Positions 8,043 through 16,623 of a stretch of 64,000 bases of DNA are shown one piece after another; position 1 is the first letter of the stretch; every line of letters starts with the position of its first letter. A program made the position numbers and the translations under genes. The notes beneath the pieces are model-generated. The model had not been told where the DNA came from. It did not search any database and worked only from the letters and a program-made list of their open reading frames with translations. Source of the DNA: DASSQJ01 sp963772645 (GTDB lineage Bacteria; Actinomycetota; Actinomycetes; Actinomycetales; Dermatophilaceae); assembly GCA_963772645.1 (NCBI GenBank), contig CAVYYD010000002.1:151349-215348 (forward strand). Reading direction: 5' to 3'.

Positions 8043-9272
8043 GTGACGTACAGCCCTGCGGACCGCGAGCGCTGGGTGGCCGAGGACCCCGCGCTGAAGC
8101 GGTCCGACCGCGACGACTTCGCCCGGGACCGCGCGCGCCTGGTGCACTCGGCGAGCCTGCGCCGGCTCTCCGCCAAGACCCAGGTGGTGGCACCGGGCAG
8201 CGACGACTTCGTGCGCAACCGGCTGACCCACTCCCTCGAGGTCGCCCAGATCGGCCGCGAGCTCGGCGCCGCCCTCGGCTGCGACGCCAACGTCGTCGAC
8301 ACCGCCTGCCTCGCCCACGACCTGGGCCACCCGCCCTTCGGCCACAACGGGGAGTCCGCCCTCGACGCGGTCGCGGCCGGGGTCGGCGGCTTCGAGGGCA
8401 ACGCGCAGACGCTGCGCCTGCTCACCCGCCTGGAGGCCAAGCGCTCGCACCCGGACGGTCGGCCGGCCGGGCTCAACCTCACCCGGGCCAGCCTCGACGC
8501 GGCGACCAAGTATCCGTGGCGCCGCGGGCACGGGCCGTACCCGACGACGAAGTTCGGCGTCTACGACGAGGACCTCCAGGTGTTCCACTGGGTGCGGGCG
8601 GGGGCGCCGGAGGGCCGGCGGGCGTTCGAGGCCCAGGTCATGGACTGGTCCGACGACGTGGCCTACTCGGTGCACGACGTCGAGGACGCCATCGCCTCGG
8701 GGTGGCTGGACCCGCGTCGGCTGCGTGACCCCGGCGACGCGGAGGCGGTGCTCGCCGTGGCCGCCGAGGTCTACGCGCCCGGGCTCGGCACGGAGGCCCT
8801 CGGGGCCGCCCTCGAGCGGGTCCTTGCCTCCGGGGTCGTCCCGGACGTCCACGACGGCTCCCGCGGCTCGCTCGCCGCCCTCAAGGACATGACCTCGCGG
8901 CTCATCGGCCGGTTCGCGGTCGCCGTCGAGCGGGCCACCCGGGAGCGGTACGGGGAAGGCCCGCTCACCCGGCACGCGGCATCCCTCGTCGTGCCGGAGG
9001 GGGCCCGGGCCGAGACCGTGGTCCTCAAGGCGGTCGCGGCCCACTTCGTCATGCACGCCGCGGAGCGGGTCGCTCTCTACGAGGCGCAGCGCGAGGTGGT
9101 CGCCGCACTCGTCGCCGCCTACGAGGCCGACCCGGCGCGGCTCGACCCGGACCTGCGGGCCGACTGGGACACCGCCGCCGACGACGCCGCGGCCCTGCGG
9201 GTCGTCGTGGACCAGGTGGCCTCGCTCACCGACGTCCGGGCCCTCCACCTGCACCGTCGATGGTGCCGCTGA
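8043..9272 (+). CDS. dgt: Deoxyguanosinetriphosphate triphosphohydrolase (HD domain)
   Basis: A 409-aa HD-domain phosphohydrolase that cleaves dNTPs, classically dGTP, to deoxynucleoside and triphosphate. RRLSAKTQVV and RNRLTHSLEVAQIGREL supply the first metal His, and CLAHDLGHPPFGHNGE has the HD pair. VMDWSDDVAYSVHDVEDA has the last Asp. The order dgt, dnaG is common in actinobacteria, and the gap to dnaG is 49 bp. The start is GTG at 8043, ten bases after the YdeI stop. Confidence 0.93.
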   Translation: MTYSPADRERWVAEDPALKRSDRDDFARDRARLVHSASLRRLSAKTQVVAPGSDDFVRNRLTHSLEVAQIGRELGAALGCDANVVDTACLAHDLGHPPFGHNGESALDAVAAGVGGFEGNAQTLRLLTRLEAKRSHPDGRPAGLNLTRASLDAATKYPWRRGHGPYPTTKFGVYDEDLQVFHWVRAGAPEGRRAFEAQVMDWSDDVAYSVHDVEDAIASGWLDPRRLRDPGDAEAVLAVAAEVYAPGLGTEALGAALERVLASGVVPDVHDGSRGSLAALKDMTSRLIGRFAVAVERATRERYGEGPLTRHAASLVVPEGARAETVVLKAVAAHFVMHAAERVALYEAQREVVAALVAAYEADPARLDPDLRADWDTAADDAAALRVVVDQVASLTDVRALHLHRRWCR

Positions 9273-9321
9273 GCGCAGGCGCCGCCACGACCTAGACTCG
9301 CCCGCAGACGAGGAGGGCCAG

Positions 9322-11259
9322 TTGCCGGGTCGGATCAGGGCCGAGGACATCACCACGGTCAAGGAGCGCAGCTCCATCGAGGACGTCGTCCGCGACCACG
9401 TCACCCTGCGCCCGGCCGGGGTGGGCTCGCTCAAGGGGCTCTGCCCGTTCCACGACGAGAAGACCCCGAGCTTCACGGTTCGCCCGTCGGTCGGCAGCTA
9501 CCACTGCTTCGGCTGCGGCGAGGGCGGCGACGTCATCAGCTTCGTCCAGAAGGTCGAGCACCTCACCTTCTCCGAGGCCGTCGAGCGGCTCGCGGCCAAG
9601 GTGGGGATGGAGCTGAGGTACGAGGAGGGTGGCGGCCCGCGCGAGGGTGGGACGTCGCTCGGCAAGCGCCAGCGGCTCCTCGAGGCGCACCGGGTCGCGG
9701 AGGAGTTCTACACCGGCATCCTCCTGGACCGGGCGCGGGCCGACGCCCGGGTGGGCCGCGACTTCCTCCGCGAACGCGGCTTCGACTCGGCCGCGGTGGC
9801 CCGCTTCGGGGTCGGGTTCGCGCCCCAGGACGGCGAGGCCCTGAGCCGGCACCTCCTCCAGCGTGGGTTCACCGACGACGAGCTCGTCACCGGCGGCCTC
9901 TGCGGCCGTGGCAGCCGCGGTCTCTACGACCGGTTCCGCGGCCGGCTCGTGTGGCCGATCCGGGACACCACCGGCGACACCGTGGGCTTCGGCGCCCGGC
10001 GGCTCTTCGACGCCGACCGGATCGCCGCCAAGTACCTCAACACCTCGGAGACGCCGATCTACCGGAAGAGCCAGGTCCTCTACGGCCTCGACCTGGCGAA
10101 GAAGGCCATCAGCGCCGACCGGCGCGCCGTCGTCGTCGAGGGCTACACCGACGTCATGGCCGCGCACCTGTCCGGGGTCGAGACCGCGGTCGCCACCTGC
10201 GGCACCGCGTTCGGGGTCGACCACATCAAGATCCTGCGGCGGATCATGCGCGACGAGGCCGACGTCTCGCCGGCCCGGGTCGTCTTCACCTTCGACGGCG
10301 ACGCCGCGGGGCAGAAGGCGGCGATGCGGGCGTTCGGCGAGGACCAGCGCTGGGCCGCGCAGTCGTTCGTCGCGGTGGCGCCCGACGGGATGGACCCGTG
10401 CGAGCTGCGGCTGGCGAAGGGGGATGCCGAGGTCCGCGCCCTCGTCGACGGCGCGGTGCCGATGTTCGAGTTCGCCGTGCGGACGACGATCCGGCGGTTC
10501 GAGCTCGAGACCGCGGAGGGGCGGGTCCAGGCGATGAAGGCGGTGGCGCCGATCGTCGGCTCGATCCGTGACGCCAGCCTTCGCCCCGAGTACGTGCGCA
10601 CCGTCTCCGGCTGGTTGGGGGTCGAGGTGGAGCAGATGGCCGCGGAGGTGCGCAGGGCAGGGCGGATCGCGCCCCCGGCCGAGCCGGACCACCACCGCTC
10701 ACCTGCGGGCACCGACGAGGTCCCGGAGCCGGGGGTTGGCGAGGGCGCCGCCCTGCCCGCCCCCGACCTGCGCGACCCCGTCGTCGTCGCCGAGCGGCAG
10801 CTGCTCCAGGCGGTCATCCAGTACCCCCAGCTGTTCACCGCGGCGGTCCTCGAGGACCTCCCGACCGAGGCGTTCACCGCGCCGGCCCACCGTGCGGTCT
10901 TCGACGGCATCCGCATCGCCGCGGCAACCCCGGCCCGCTCGGGCTCGACGGCCGCCTGGGTCGCCGCGGTCGGCGAGGCCGCGCCGGGCACCATCAGGGG
11001 CCTGGTCGCCGAGCTCTCGGTGGCGCCGCTGCCGGTCCGCTTCGACGCCTCCACCGGGCTGCCCCCGCGCCGCTACCTCGACGCCCTCGCCCACGGTGTG
11101 CGCGACGCCCACCTCGGCCGCCGGATCGCCGACGCGATGGCCTCCCTCCGCCAGGTGCAGCACGACCCCCAGGCCGACCCGGCCCGGGTCCGGGAGCGCC
11201 ATGCAGCGCTCAACGCCCTCGAGATCGAGCGGGTCCGGCTCCGAGAGGGGGTGTCCTGA
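9322..11259 (+). CDS. dnaG: DNA primase
   Basis: A 645-aa primase that makes RNA primers for replication with DnaB helicase. The zinc ribbon near residues 35-65 is CPFHDEKTPSF then YHCFGCGEGGD. The catalytic core follows, with the TOPRIM motifs VVVEGYTDVMAAH near 275 and VVFTFDGDAAGQKAA near 320. The helicase-binding C-terminal region begins near 480 (LLQAVIQYPQLF). The start is a TTG at 9322 with GAGGAGGG at good spacing; LPGRIRAEDI is the usual N-terminus. The next gene begins 1 bp after the stop. Confidence 0.96.
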   Translation: MPGRIRAEDITTVKERSSIEDVVRDHVTLRPAGVGSLKGLCPFHDEKTPSFTVRPSVGSYHCFGCGEGGDVISFVQKVEHLTFSEAVERLAAKVGMELRYEEGGGPREGGTSLGKRQRLLEAHRVAEEFYTGILLDRARADARVGRDFLRERGFDSAAVARFGVGFAPQDGEALSRHLLQRGFTDDELVTGGLCGRGSRGLYDRFRGRLVWPIRDTTGDTVGFGARRLFDADRIAAKYLNTSETPIYRKSQVLYGLDLAKKAISADRRAVVVEGYTDVMAAHLSGVETAVATCGTAFGVDHIKILRRIMRDEADVSPARVVFTFDGDAAGQKAAMRAFGEDQRWAAQSFVAVAPDGMDPCELRLAKGDAEVRALVDGAVPMFEFAVRTTIRRFELETAEGRVQAMKAVAPIVGSIRDASLRPEYVRTVSGWLGVEVEQMAAEVRRAGRIAPPAEPDHHRSPAGTDEVPEPGVGEGAALPAPDLRDPVVVAERQLLQAVIQYPQLFTAAVLEDLPTEAFTAPAHRAVFDGIRIAAATPARSGSTAAWVAAVGEAAPGTIRGLVAELSVAPLPVRFDASTGLPPRRYLDALAHGVRDAHLGRRIADAMASLRQVQHDPQADPARVRERHAALNALEIERVRLREGVS

Positions 11260-11260
11260 C

Positions 11261-11794
11261 GTGCGGCTGAGCCTCGCCGGCCGCCGGCGTCCCGTGCTGC
11301 CCCCCGAGGTCGTCGCCGCCATCGGCCCCGAGCGTCGCGACCGGCTCCTGGCCTGGGCCGAGGACGGCGAGGGCACCACGGTCGTCGCCGGCCGGCACAG
11401 GCTGCACGTCGTGAGCCGCGGCCCCGACGGCGCCCTCGAGCACGTCCTGGACCGCCCATGGCACCTTGTCGACTCCGGCACGTGGAGCGGTGAGGACGTG
11501 GCACTGCGGGTCACCTGGGTCGACCAGCACCCGCCGCTGCGGGTCGCGCTGCCCGAGCCGATGCTGCTGCCGGAGACCCTGCGCGAAAGGGTGCAGGCGT
11601 CGGTCGTCGTCGCCGAGGCGCTCGACCTCGGCCCCCGACGCTCGGCCCGGGTCGTCGTCCGCCGGGTCCTCGCCAGCGGCGACCTCGTGGCCCAGGCGGT
11701 GCTCGGCGCCGGGGTCAGCCTCGAGGACCCCGGCGTGCGCGAGGAGGTCGCGGCCGGTCTGGCCCGGGTCCGCGAGCAGGTCGGGCTCGACTGA
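11261..11794 (+). CDS. Conserved hypothetical protein following dnaG
   Basis: A 177-aa protein starting at a GTG immediately after the dnaG stop. Strand-rich sequence with paired segments such as GTTVVAGRHRLHVVSRGPDG, then ALRVTWVDQHPPLRVALPEP, and a C-terminal helix with ERVQASVVVAEAL. No catalytic motif and no signal peptide. The position after dnaG is shared in related actinobacteria, so co-transcription with primase is likely, but I cannot assign a function. Confidence 0.75.
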   Translation: MRLSLAGRRRPVLPPEVVAAIGPERRDRLLAWAEDGEGTTVVAGRHRLHVVSRGPDGALEHVLDRPWHLVDSGTWSGEDVALRVTWVDQHPPLRVALPEPMLLPETLRERVQASVVVAEALDLGPRRSARVVVRRVLASGDLVAQAVLGAGVSLEDPGVREEVAAGLARVREQVGLD

Positions 11795-11877
11795 GCGCCC
11801 GGCCGGCACCGGATTTCCCCGGGCGACGGCGCCTTGCTATCGTTGCCGGGCTGCCGCGGCGATCCCGTGGTGGCCCT

Positions 11878-11950
11878 TCCTCCGTAGCTCAACTGGCAGA
11901 GCAGCCGGCTGTTAACCGGCAGGTTGTTGGTTCGAGTCCAACCGGGGGAG
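11878..11950 (+). tRNA. tRNA-Asn (anticodon GTT)
   Basis: A 73-nt cloverleaf. The acceptor stem TCCTCCG at 11878-11884 pairs with CGGGGGA at 11943-11949, with discriminator G at 11950 and no encoded CCA. The D-loop is AGCTCAACTGGCAGAGC, the anticodon arm is CCGGC-TGTTAAC-CGG with GTT, and the T-arm is GTTGG-TTCGAGT-CCAAC. A terminator follows directly. Confidence 0.97.
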
Positions 11951-11957
11951 CGGCATG

Positions 11958-11998
11958 AAAGGTCCCTGACCTGTGGAAACGCCAGGTCGGGGGCCTTT
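11958..11998 (+). terminator. Rho-independent terminator of tRNA-Asn
   Basis: The 5' arm AAAGGTCCCTGACCTG pairs with the 3' arm CAGGTCGGGGGCCTTT around a 9-nt loop, and the downstream arm ends in CCTTTCT. It lies 7 bp after the tRNA. Confidence 0.85.
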
Positions 11999-12297
11999 CT
12001 CTGTGAGATGCAGCGGCTATCCATCGTTCGTCGCGAGCGACCATCACGCGAGCACGGCGACATGAGCCTTCTCGGCGCCTGGCGCCGCATTCGGCACCCG
12101 ACCGGTCGACGCTTTCGCGCCGATGGGCCCGCGGTAGATGGCTGGTGGCTCGACCAGGCGCACTCTCCTCACGCGGCTTCCGCCGCGACGCCGTGCCGGG
12201 TTCGGGACGGTCTGCGCCCGCGTCGGGTCGAGTCCGATCTGTTGCTGAGCGGAACACGGGCAGCACGGGTGGACACCGCGCGAGTACGCTCCGCGGC
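11999..12297. other. Intergenic region, no gene seen
   Basis: The open frames here on both strands are short and lack ribosome sites or family features. The segment separates the conserved dnaG/tRNA block from accessory genes. No repeat of the tRNA 3' end was noticed elsewhere in the window. Confidence 0.5.
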
Positions 12298-13419
12298 ATG
12301 GCAGTGCGCACGCTCCCGCCCTTCCGTGCCGACCACGTCGGCAGCCTGCTGCGACCGCCGGCGTTGCTCGACGCGCGGGCCCGGCACCGGGCAGGCGGTC
12401 TCGACGACGCAGGGTTGCGGGAGGCCGAGGACACGGCGATCCGCGACGCGGTGGCGCTCCAACGCGAAGCGGGCGTACGCACCGCTACCGACGGCGAGTT
12501 CCGTCGCACGTCGTGGCACATGGACTTCATCTACCAACTCGAGGGCGTCGACCCGACCGACCAGAAGCTTGCTGTGCACTTCCACAACAAGGCCGGTGCC
12601 CTCGACTTCGAGACCGCGGCACTGAGCGTCCACGACCGGGTACGGCTCGGCCACACGATCTTCGGGGATGCCTTCGAGTACCTGTCGGAAGTCACGACCG
12701 GCGACCAGGTGCCGAAGCTGACCATCCCCTCGCCCAACATGGTCCACTACCGCGGCGGCCGGGCGGCGATCGACGAGTCGGTCTACGCCGACCTCGAGCC
12801 GTTCTGGGCGGACCTCACCGCGGCGTATGCAGAGGAGCTCCGCCGTCTCGGGGAGCTCGGCTGCACCTACCTCCAGCTCGACGACACCAGCCTCGCCTAC
12901 CTCAACGACCCCGAACAGCGGGCCATGGTCGCGGCCCAGGGCGGGGACCCCGAGCACCTCCACGAGCAGTACGTCGCGAATGTCAACGCCGCAATCGCCG
13001 GCCGCCCGGAGGGTATGCGGGTCACCACGCACATGTGCCGCGGCAACTTCCGCTCGTCGTGGGCGGCCGAAGGTGGCTATGACTTCGTGGCCGAGGTTCT
13101 CTTCTCGCAGCTCGACGTGGACGGCTTCTTCCTCGAGTACGACGACGAGCGGTCCGGCGGCTTCGAGCCGCTGCGGTTCGTTCCCGAGGACAAGCAGGTC
13201 GTGCTCGGCCTGGTCACCACGAAGACTGGTGAGCTCGAGGACAAGGACGTGCTGAAGCGTCGCATCGACGAGGCGTCCAGATATGTGCCGCTCGAGCAAC
13301 TCTGCCTGTCGCCCCAGTGCGGCTTCTCCTCCACAGTTGAGGGCAACGTGTTGAGCGAAGAGCAGGAGCGGGCCAAGCTAAGGCTGGTCGTCGAGACCGC
13401 CGAGGAAGTCTGGGGGTAG
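12298..13419 (+). CDS. MetE-like cobalamin-independent methyltransferase, catalytic domain only
   Basis: A 373-aa protein matching only the C-terminal, zinc-binding half of cobalamin-independent methionine synthase. FRADHVGSLLRP opens the barrel, and THMCRGN (about residue 242) supplies the His-x-Cys ligands. LEYDDERSGGFEPLRF, then VVLGLVTTKTGELED and CLSPQCGFSS (about 340) give the remaining acid and Cys. Stand-alone versions (YxjG/YxjH-like) transfer a methyl or alkyl group to or from a thiol. The aldehyde dehydrogenase gene begins 3 bp after the stop, so the two form an operon and the substrate may not be homocysteine. The start is at 12298 (MAVRTLPPF). Confidence 0.85.
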   Translation: MAVRTLPPFRADHVGSLLRPPALLDARARHRAGGLDDAGLREAEDTAIRDAVALQREAGVRTATDGEFRRTSWHMDFIYQLEGVDPTDQKLAVHFHNKAGALDFETAALSVHDRVRLGHTIFGDAFEYLSEVTTGDQVPKLTIPSPNMVHYRGGRAAIDESVYADLEPFWADLTAAYAEELRRLGELGCTYLQLDDTSLAYLNDPEQRAMVAAQGGDPEHLHEQYVANVNAAIAGRPEGMRVTTHMCRGNFRSSWAAEGGYDFVAEVLFSQLDVDGFFLEYDDERSGGFEPLRFVPEDKQVVLGLVTTKTGELEDKDVLKRRIDEASRYVPLEQLCLSPQCGFSSTVEGNVLSEEQERAKLRLVVETAEEVWG

Positions 13420-13422
13420 GTC

Positions 13423-14883
13423 ATGGCATTGCTGGAAGGCGTCGCGTGGGAGGGCAAGGTCTTCAAGGGCGGCACGTGGACGGACGGCCGCGGCGGCACT
13501 TACCCGGTCGTGGAGCCGGCCACCGGGAACGAGCTCGGCACGATGGGTCAGGCGGACGCCGGAGACGTGGCCGAAGCCGCCGCGTCAGCGGCCGAGGCGC
13601 AGAAAGCGTGGGCGGCGCTCCCACACACCGCTCGAGCGGCCGTGCTCCGCAGAGCCGGAGACCTGTGGGCCGAGCACGCCGACGAGATCCGCGACTGGAA
13701 CGTGCGCGAGGTCGGCGCCATCCCGCCGATGGCCGACTTCGCAATGCACGTCGCGGCCGAGGAGTGCTACCAGGCCGCTTCGTTGCCGGGACAGCCGATC
13801 GGCCAGGTACTCCCCAGTGAGCAGCCCCGGCTCTCCATGGCCCGCCAACTGCCGGCCGGTGTGGTTGCTGTCATCTCGCCATTCAACGTACCGATCATCC
13901 TCGGCATCAGGTCGGTGGCCCCCGCGCTCGCACTCGGGAACGCCGTACTTCTGAAGCCTGACCCACGCACGGCCGTCACGGGCGGCACGGTGATGGCGCG
14001 CATCTTCGAGGAGGCCGGGCTGCCGGCCGGGGTCCTGCAGATGCTCCCCGGTGGCAAAGACGTCGGTGAGGCGATGGTGACCGATCCGCACATCCGCGTG
14101 ATCTCTTTCACCGGCTCGACAGCGGTCGGCCGGTCGATCGGCGAGCTCGCAGGCCGACACCTCAAGCGGGCCCACCTCGAGCTGGGCGGCAACTCGGCGC
14201 TGCTGATCCTCGACGACGCGGACGTCGAGAAGGCGGTCGGGCTGACCGGCTGGGCCTCGTTCCTCAACCAGGGCCAGATCTGCATGACCACTGGCCGCTA
14301 CTTCGTCGCCGACGGGATCTACGACGACTTCGTCGACCAGCTCGCTGCGAAGGCCGGCCGCCTGCCAGTCGGCGACCCGGCCAGAGAGCAGGTTGCGCTC
14401 GGTCCGGTCATCGACGAGCGGTCGCGGGACAAGATCCACGGCCTGGTCACCACCAGTGTCGACCGGGGCGCGCGCCTGGCCGCGGGCGGGCAGTACGACC
14501 GGCTTTTCTACCGGCCGACCGTTCTGGCAGATGTCCCACTCACCTCGCCCGTCTTCACCGAGGAGGTCTTCGGCCCGGTCGCTCCGGTCACCAGAGTCTC
14601 CTCGGTCGAGGAAGCGGTACGGCTGGCTTCGGAGAGCGACTACGGGCTGTCGCTCGGCATCGTCACTCGCGACGTGATGCGCGGACTTGATCTCGCCGAG
14701 CAGATCCCGACCGGCATCGTGCACATCAATGACCAGACTGTGAACGACGAGGCGAACGTCCCCTTCGGCGGCGTCGGCGCGTCTGGGCTGGGCCGGCTCG
14801 GCGGCGCGGCCGCGAACATCGAGGCGTTCACCGAGACCCGTTGGATCACGATGCGAGGAGAGCCGGCGAGCTACCCGTTCTGA
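13423..14883 (+). CDS. Aldehyde dehydrogenase, benzaldehyde-dehydrogenase-like
   Basis: A 486-aa NAD(P)-dependent aldehyde dehydrogenase. The cofactor motif is FTGSTAVGRSIGE near residue 228, the general base is in LELGGNSALL near 250, and the nucleophile Cys is in NQGQICMTTGRY near 286. EEVFGPVAPV near 385 and the C-terminal FGGVGASGLGR near 447 complete the signature. The sequence style (SPFNVPIILGIRSVAPALALGNAVLLKPDPRT in pieces) is that of aromatic aldehyde dehydrogenases such as benzaldehyde and vanillin dehydrogenase. Coupled to the MetE-like gene just upstream; a joint role in handling a methoxylated aromatic is possible but unproved. Confidence 0.88.
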   Translation: MALLEGVAWEGKVFKGGTWTDGRGGTYPVVEPATGNELGTMGQADAGDVAEAAASAAEAQKAWAALPHTARAAVLRRAGDLWAEHADEIRDWNVREVGAIPPMADFAMHVAAEECYQAASLPGQPIGQVLPSEQPRLSMARQLPAGVVAVISPFNVPIILGIRSVAPALALGNAVLLKPDPRTAVTGGTVMARIFEEAGLPAGVLQMLPGGKDVGEAMVTDPHIRVISFTGSTAVGRSIGELAGRHLKRAHLELGGNSALLILDDADVEKAVGLTGWASFLNQGQICMTTGRYFVADGIYDDFVDQLAAKAGRLPVGDPAREQVALGPVIDERSRDKIHGLVTTSVDRGARLAAGGQYDRLFYRPTVLADVPLTSPVFTEEVFGPVAPVTRVSSVEEAVRLASESDYGLSLGIVTRDVMRGLDLAEQIPTGIVHINDQTVNDEANVPFGGVGASGLGRLGGAAANIEAFTETRWITMRGEPASYPF

Positions 14884-15036
14884 TTGTTGTCCCAGGGCGC
14901 GGGTTCAGACGCACGTCGTGCGGGCGTTCGCAAGACCCGCGGCTTTCCGCCTCAATCGGGCGATGTCCTCACCGCCCACTGCGCCCAGGCACGACCTTCA
15001 CCCGGTTGTGTCGTCTTCGGGACGGATGCTTTCGCG

Positions 15037-15483
15037 TTAGGAGCCGTGAGGTTCTGCGCGGACCACCACGGCGTAGGACCCGACCCCGATGAGGCGGTCG
15101 GCCGAGACATCCGGGGCGCCGTCGAGGAGGAACGTTGTCAGGGCGCCGGTCTCGGTGTCGAAGTCGATGTCCTTGACGGTGCCGAGCTCATCGCCAGCGC
15201 TGGTCAGGATGCGCTTCTTCACCAGCTCGCGGGCCCGGTCTCCCAACGCCTCCAGCTCGGCGTCGGTGTCCGTGACCACGCCGGCCCGCGGGACCGTGAC
15301 GGCCTCGCTGCCGAAGGCAGTGATGTCGCGCCACCGGATGACCTCGCCCGTCTCGGTCTTCTTGACCCGCAGGGCGACGATCGAGTGGGTCGAGGGTTCG
15401 ACGAGGAAACCGCTCACCGTGCCCACGGTGTCGGCGCTGCTGGTGTCGACGACCTTGTGCCCCTTGGCGGCAGAGAACATCAT
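15037..15483 (-). CDS. PRC-barrel domain protein
   Basis: A 148-aa protein with two PRC-barrel-like halves: KGHKVVDTSSADTVGTVSGF (about 8-27) and ILTSAGDELGTVKDIDFDTE (about 92-111). These beta barrels occur in RimM and in photosynthetic H subunits and here probably bind a partner at the membrane. ATGATG gives two possible starts, 15483 or 15480. The first overlaps the end of the preceding PRC gene (ATGA), so it is the third gene of a coupled operon that begins at 16207. Confidence 0.75.
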   Translation of the reverse strand: MMFSAAKGHKVVDTSSADTVGTVSGFLVEPSTHSIVALRVKKTETGEVIRWRDITAFGSEAVTVPRAGVVTDTDAELEALGDRARELVKKRILTSAGDELGTVKDIDFDTETGALTTFLLDGAPDVSADRLIGVGSYAVVVRAEPHGS

Positions 15484-16070
15484 GGCCGGGAATCCTCTAG
15501 GTGCGCACGGAACCTATCTACGGCCGCCCCGAAGCCGGCCAGGTCGTGACCGACGAAGTCCTTCACGCTGCTGGGCACCATGAGGTGCTCGCCGGAGGCG
15601 GCCATCGTGTTGGGCAACGGGATCAGCACCATCTGGCCCTGGGTGCCGAGCCCCTCGGACGCCTCCACCTCGTAGCCGACGACGTCGCAGTACTCGCCAC
15701 CGGTGACGTCAACGGACACGACGACGTCGTGCACCGTGCCGAGGCCGACGCCTTCCTCGGTCAGCACCTGGGAGCCGAGGACGTCGCCGGCAGACCCCGC
15801 ACTGCCCCCGGACCCCTCGAGGATCGACTGGGCCGGCGCCAGCACGCTCTCGTCGCGCACCATCACAGCGTCCGCGCCCAGGGCGGAGACGCCCTCCCAG
15901 GGCAGGAACTCCTTCAGCGGCCCGGCGAACAAACCACGCCCGGCCAGCGTGAACCCGCGGACCGAGCCGCCGTCGGCGGCATACACGACGTCCTTGATCT
16001 GGGCGATGTCCTCCCCGGCCATCGTGACCACCGGACGCTGTATGACCTCCGAGGTCCGCATCAGCCTCAT
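15480..16070 (-). CDS. PRC-barrel domain protein (longer paralogue)
   Basis: A 196-aa protein. The first half (VVTMAGEDIAQIKDVVYAAD, residues 14-33) and second half (VLTEEGVGLGTVHDVVVSVD, about 100-120) each look like a PRC barrel, with an acidic, Gly-Ser-rich linker between. The start ATG at 16070 overlaps the stop of the small membrane protein gene, and its own stop overlaps the start of the third gene. The tight coupling suggests the two PRC proteins act together, with the small membrane protein as anchor. Function unknown. Confidence 0.75.
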   Translation of the reverse strand: MRLMRTSEVIQRPVVTMAGEDIAQIKDVVYAADGGSVRGFTLAGRGLFAGPLKEFLPWEGVSALGADAVMVRDESVLAPAQSILEGSGGSAGSAGDVLGSQVLTEEGVGLGTVHDVVVSVDVTGGEYCDVVGYEVEASEGLGTQGQMVLIPLPNTMAASGEHLMVPSSVKDFVGHDLAGFGAAVDRFRAHLEDSRP

Positions 16071-16207
16071 CGTCGATCACCGCGGTCAGGAGTCTCGGAC
16101 CGGACGATCACCCCGCCGCGGCGCCGACGTGCTTGGATCACCAGCACGGCCGCAACGAAGAGCACCAGCAGGACCACAACGAGGATCAGCCAGCCCCACC
16201 AGTCCAT
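16067..16207 (-). CDS. 46-aa single-helix membrane protein of the PRC operon
   Basis: MDWWGWLILVVVLLVLFV begins the protein. One strong transmembrane helix (residues 4-24) is followed by a basic cytoplasmic tail (QARRRRGGVIVRSE). GAGGAGG precedes the ATG at 16207 at good spacing. The TGA overlaps the start of the next gene. It resembles the small membrane anchors that sit next to stress proteins in actinobacteria. Nothing more can be said about its role. Confidence 0.7.
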   Translation of the reverse strand: MDWWGWLILVVVLLVLFVAAVLVIQARRRRGGVIVRSETPDRGDRR

Positions 16208-16439
16208 CACGGCCTCCTCGCCGTCGAAGTGTCCTCGACCCTACCCGTGAGACTTGCACCTGAGGGCGTCTCTTGGGGTTGGGAATCATGTCGGGGTGGC
16301 GCGATCGATGGTGACCTGACGCGATCCCCGACCTGACTCGCATGACGGGCGGTGGTGGCGGGCGCGCGAACGGCGCGCTCGGCTTCGCAACCGCCCTTGC
16401 GGCCACAATCCAAGATCAAGTCGAGTCGACCGGCTGACA

Positions 16440-16529
16440 GCGGACACGGGAAACTGCCCGGAGGCGGCCACGAAGCTGCCCGGTAGCGGACATCAAAGTT
16501 GCCCGCTGGCGGTCATGGGATCTGCCCGA
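16440..16529 (+). repeat. IS21-type terminal repeats (four copies), element remnant
   Basis: Four related 20-bp units of pattern GCGGNCAYNNRA-NNTGCCCG lie at 16440-16460, 16464-16482, 16486-16505 and 16510-16529. Multiple short repeats at the end ahead of istA are a mark of IS21-family elements. The truncated istA follows at 16624. Confidence 0.7.
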
Positions 16530-16568
16530 CACGAGTTCGTCTGCCTCGCTGCGTCCCGCGGTTGGGGC

Positions 16569-16619
16569 TCCTCCTCGGGTGCGGTTGCGGTGCTGAAGCG
16601 CATCGTCACCCGAGGAGGA
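16569..16619 (+). promoter_or_regulatory. Hairpin covering the istA ribosome site
   Basis: A perfect 13-bp inverted repeat: TCCTCCTCGGGTG at 16569-16581 and CACCCGAGGAGGA at 16607-16619, with a 25-nt loop. The 3' arm contains the GAGGAGGA Shine-Dalgarno of the istA remnant at 16624. A transcript entering from outside would fold and hide the ribosome site, a known way transposons limit expression by read-through. The role is inferred. Confidence 0.6.
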
Positions 16620-16623
16620 ACAA

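Noticed and set aside
11878..11950. tRNA-Asn as the integration point of the accessory region
   Set aside because: No copy of the tRNA 3' end was noticed further right, and a terminator and two metabolic genes follow directly.
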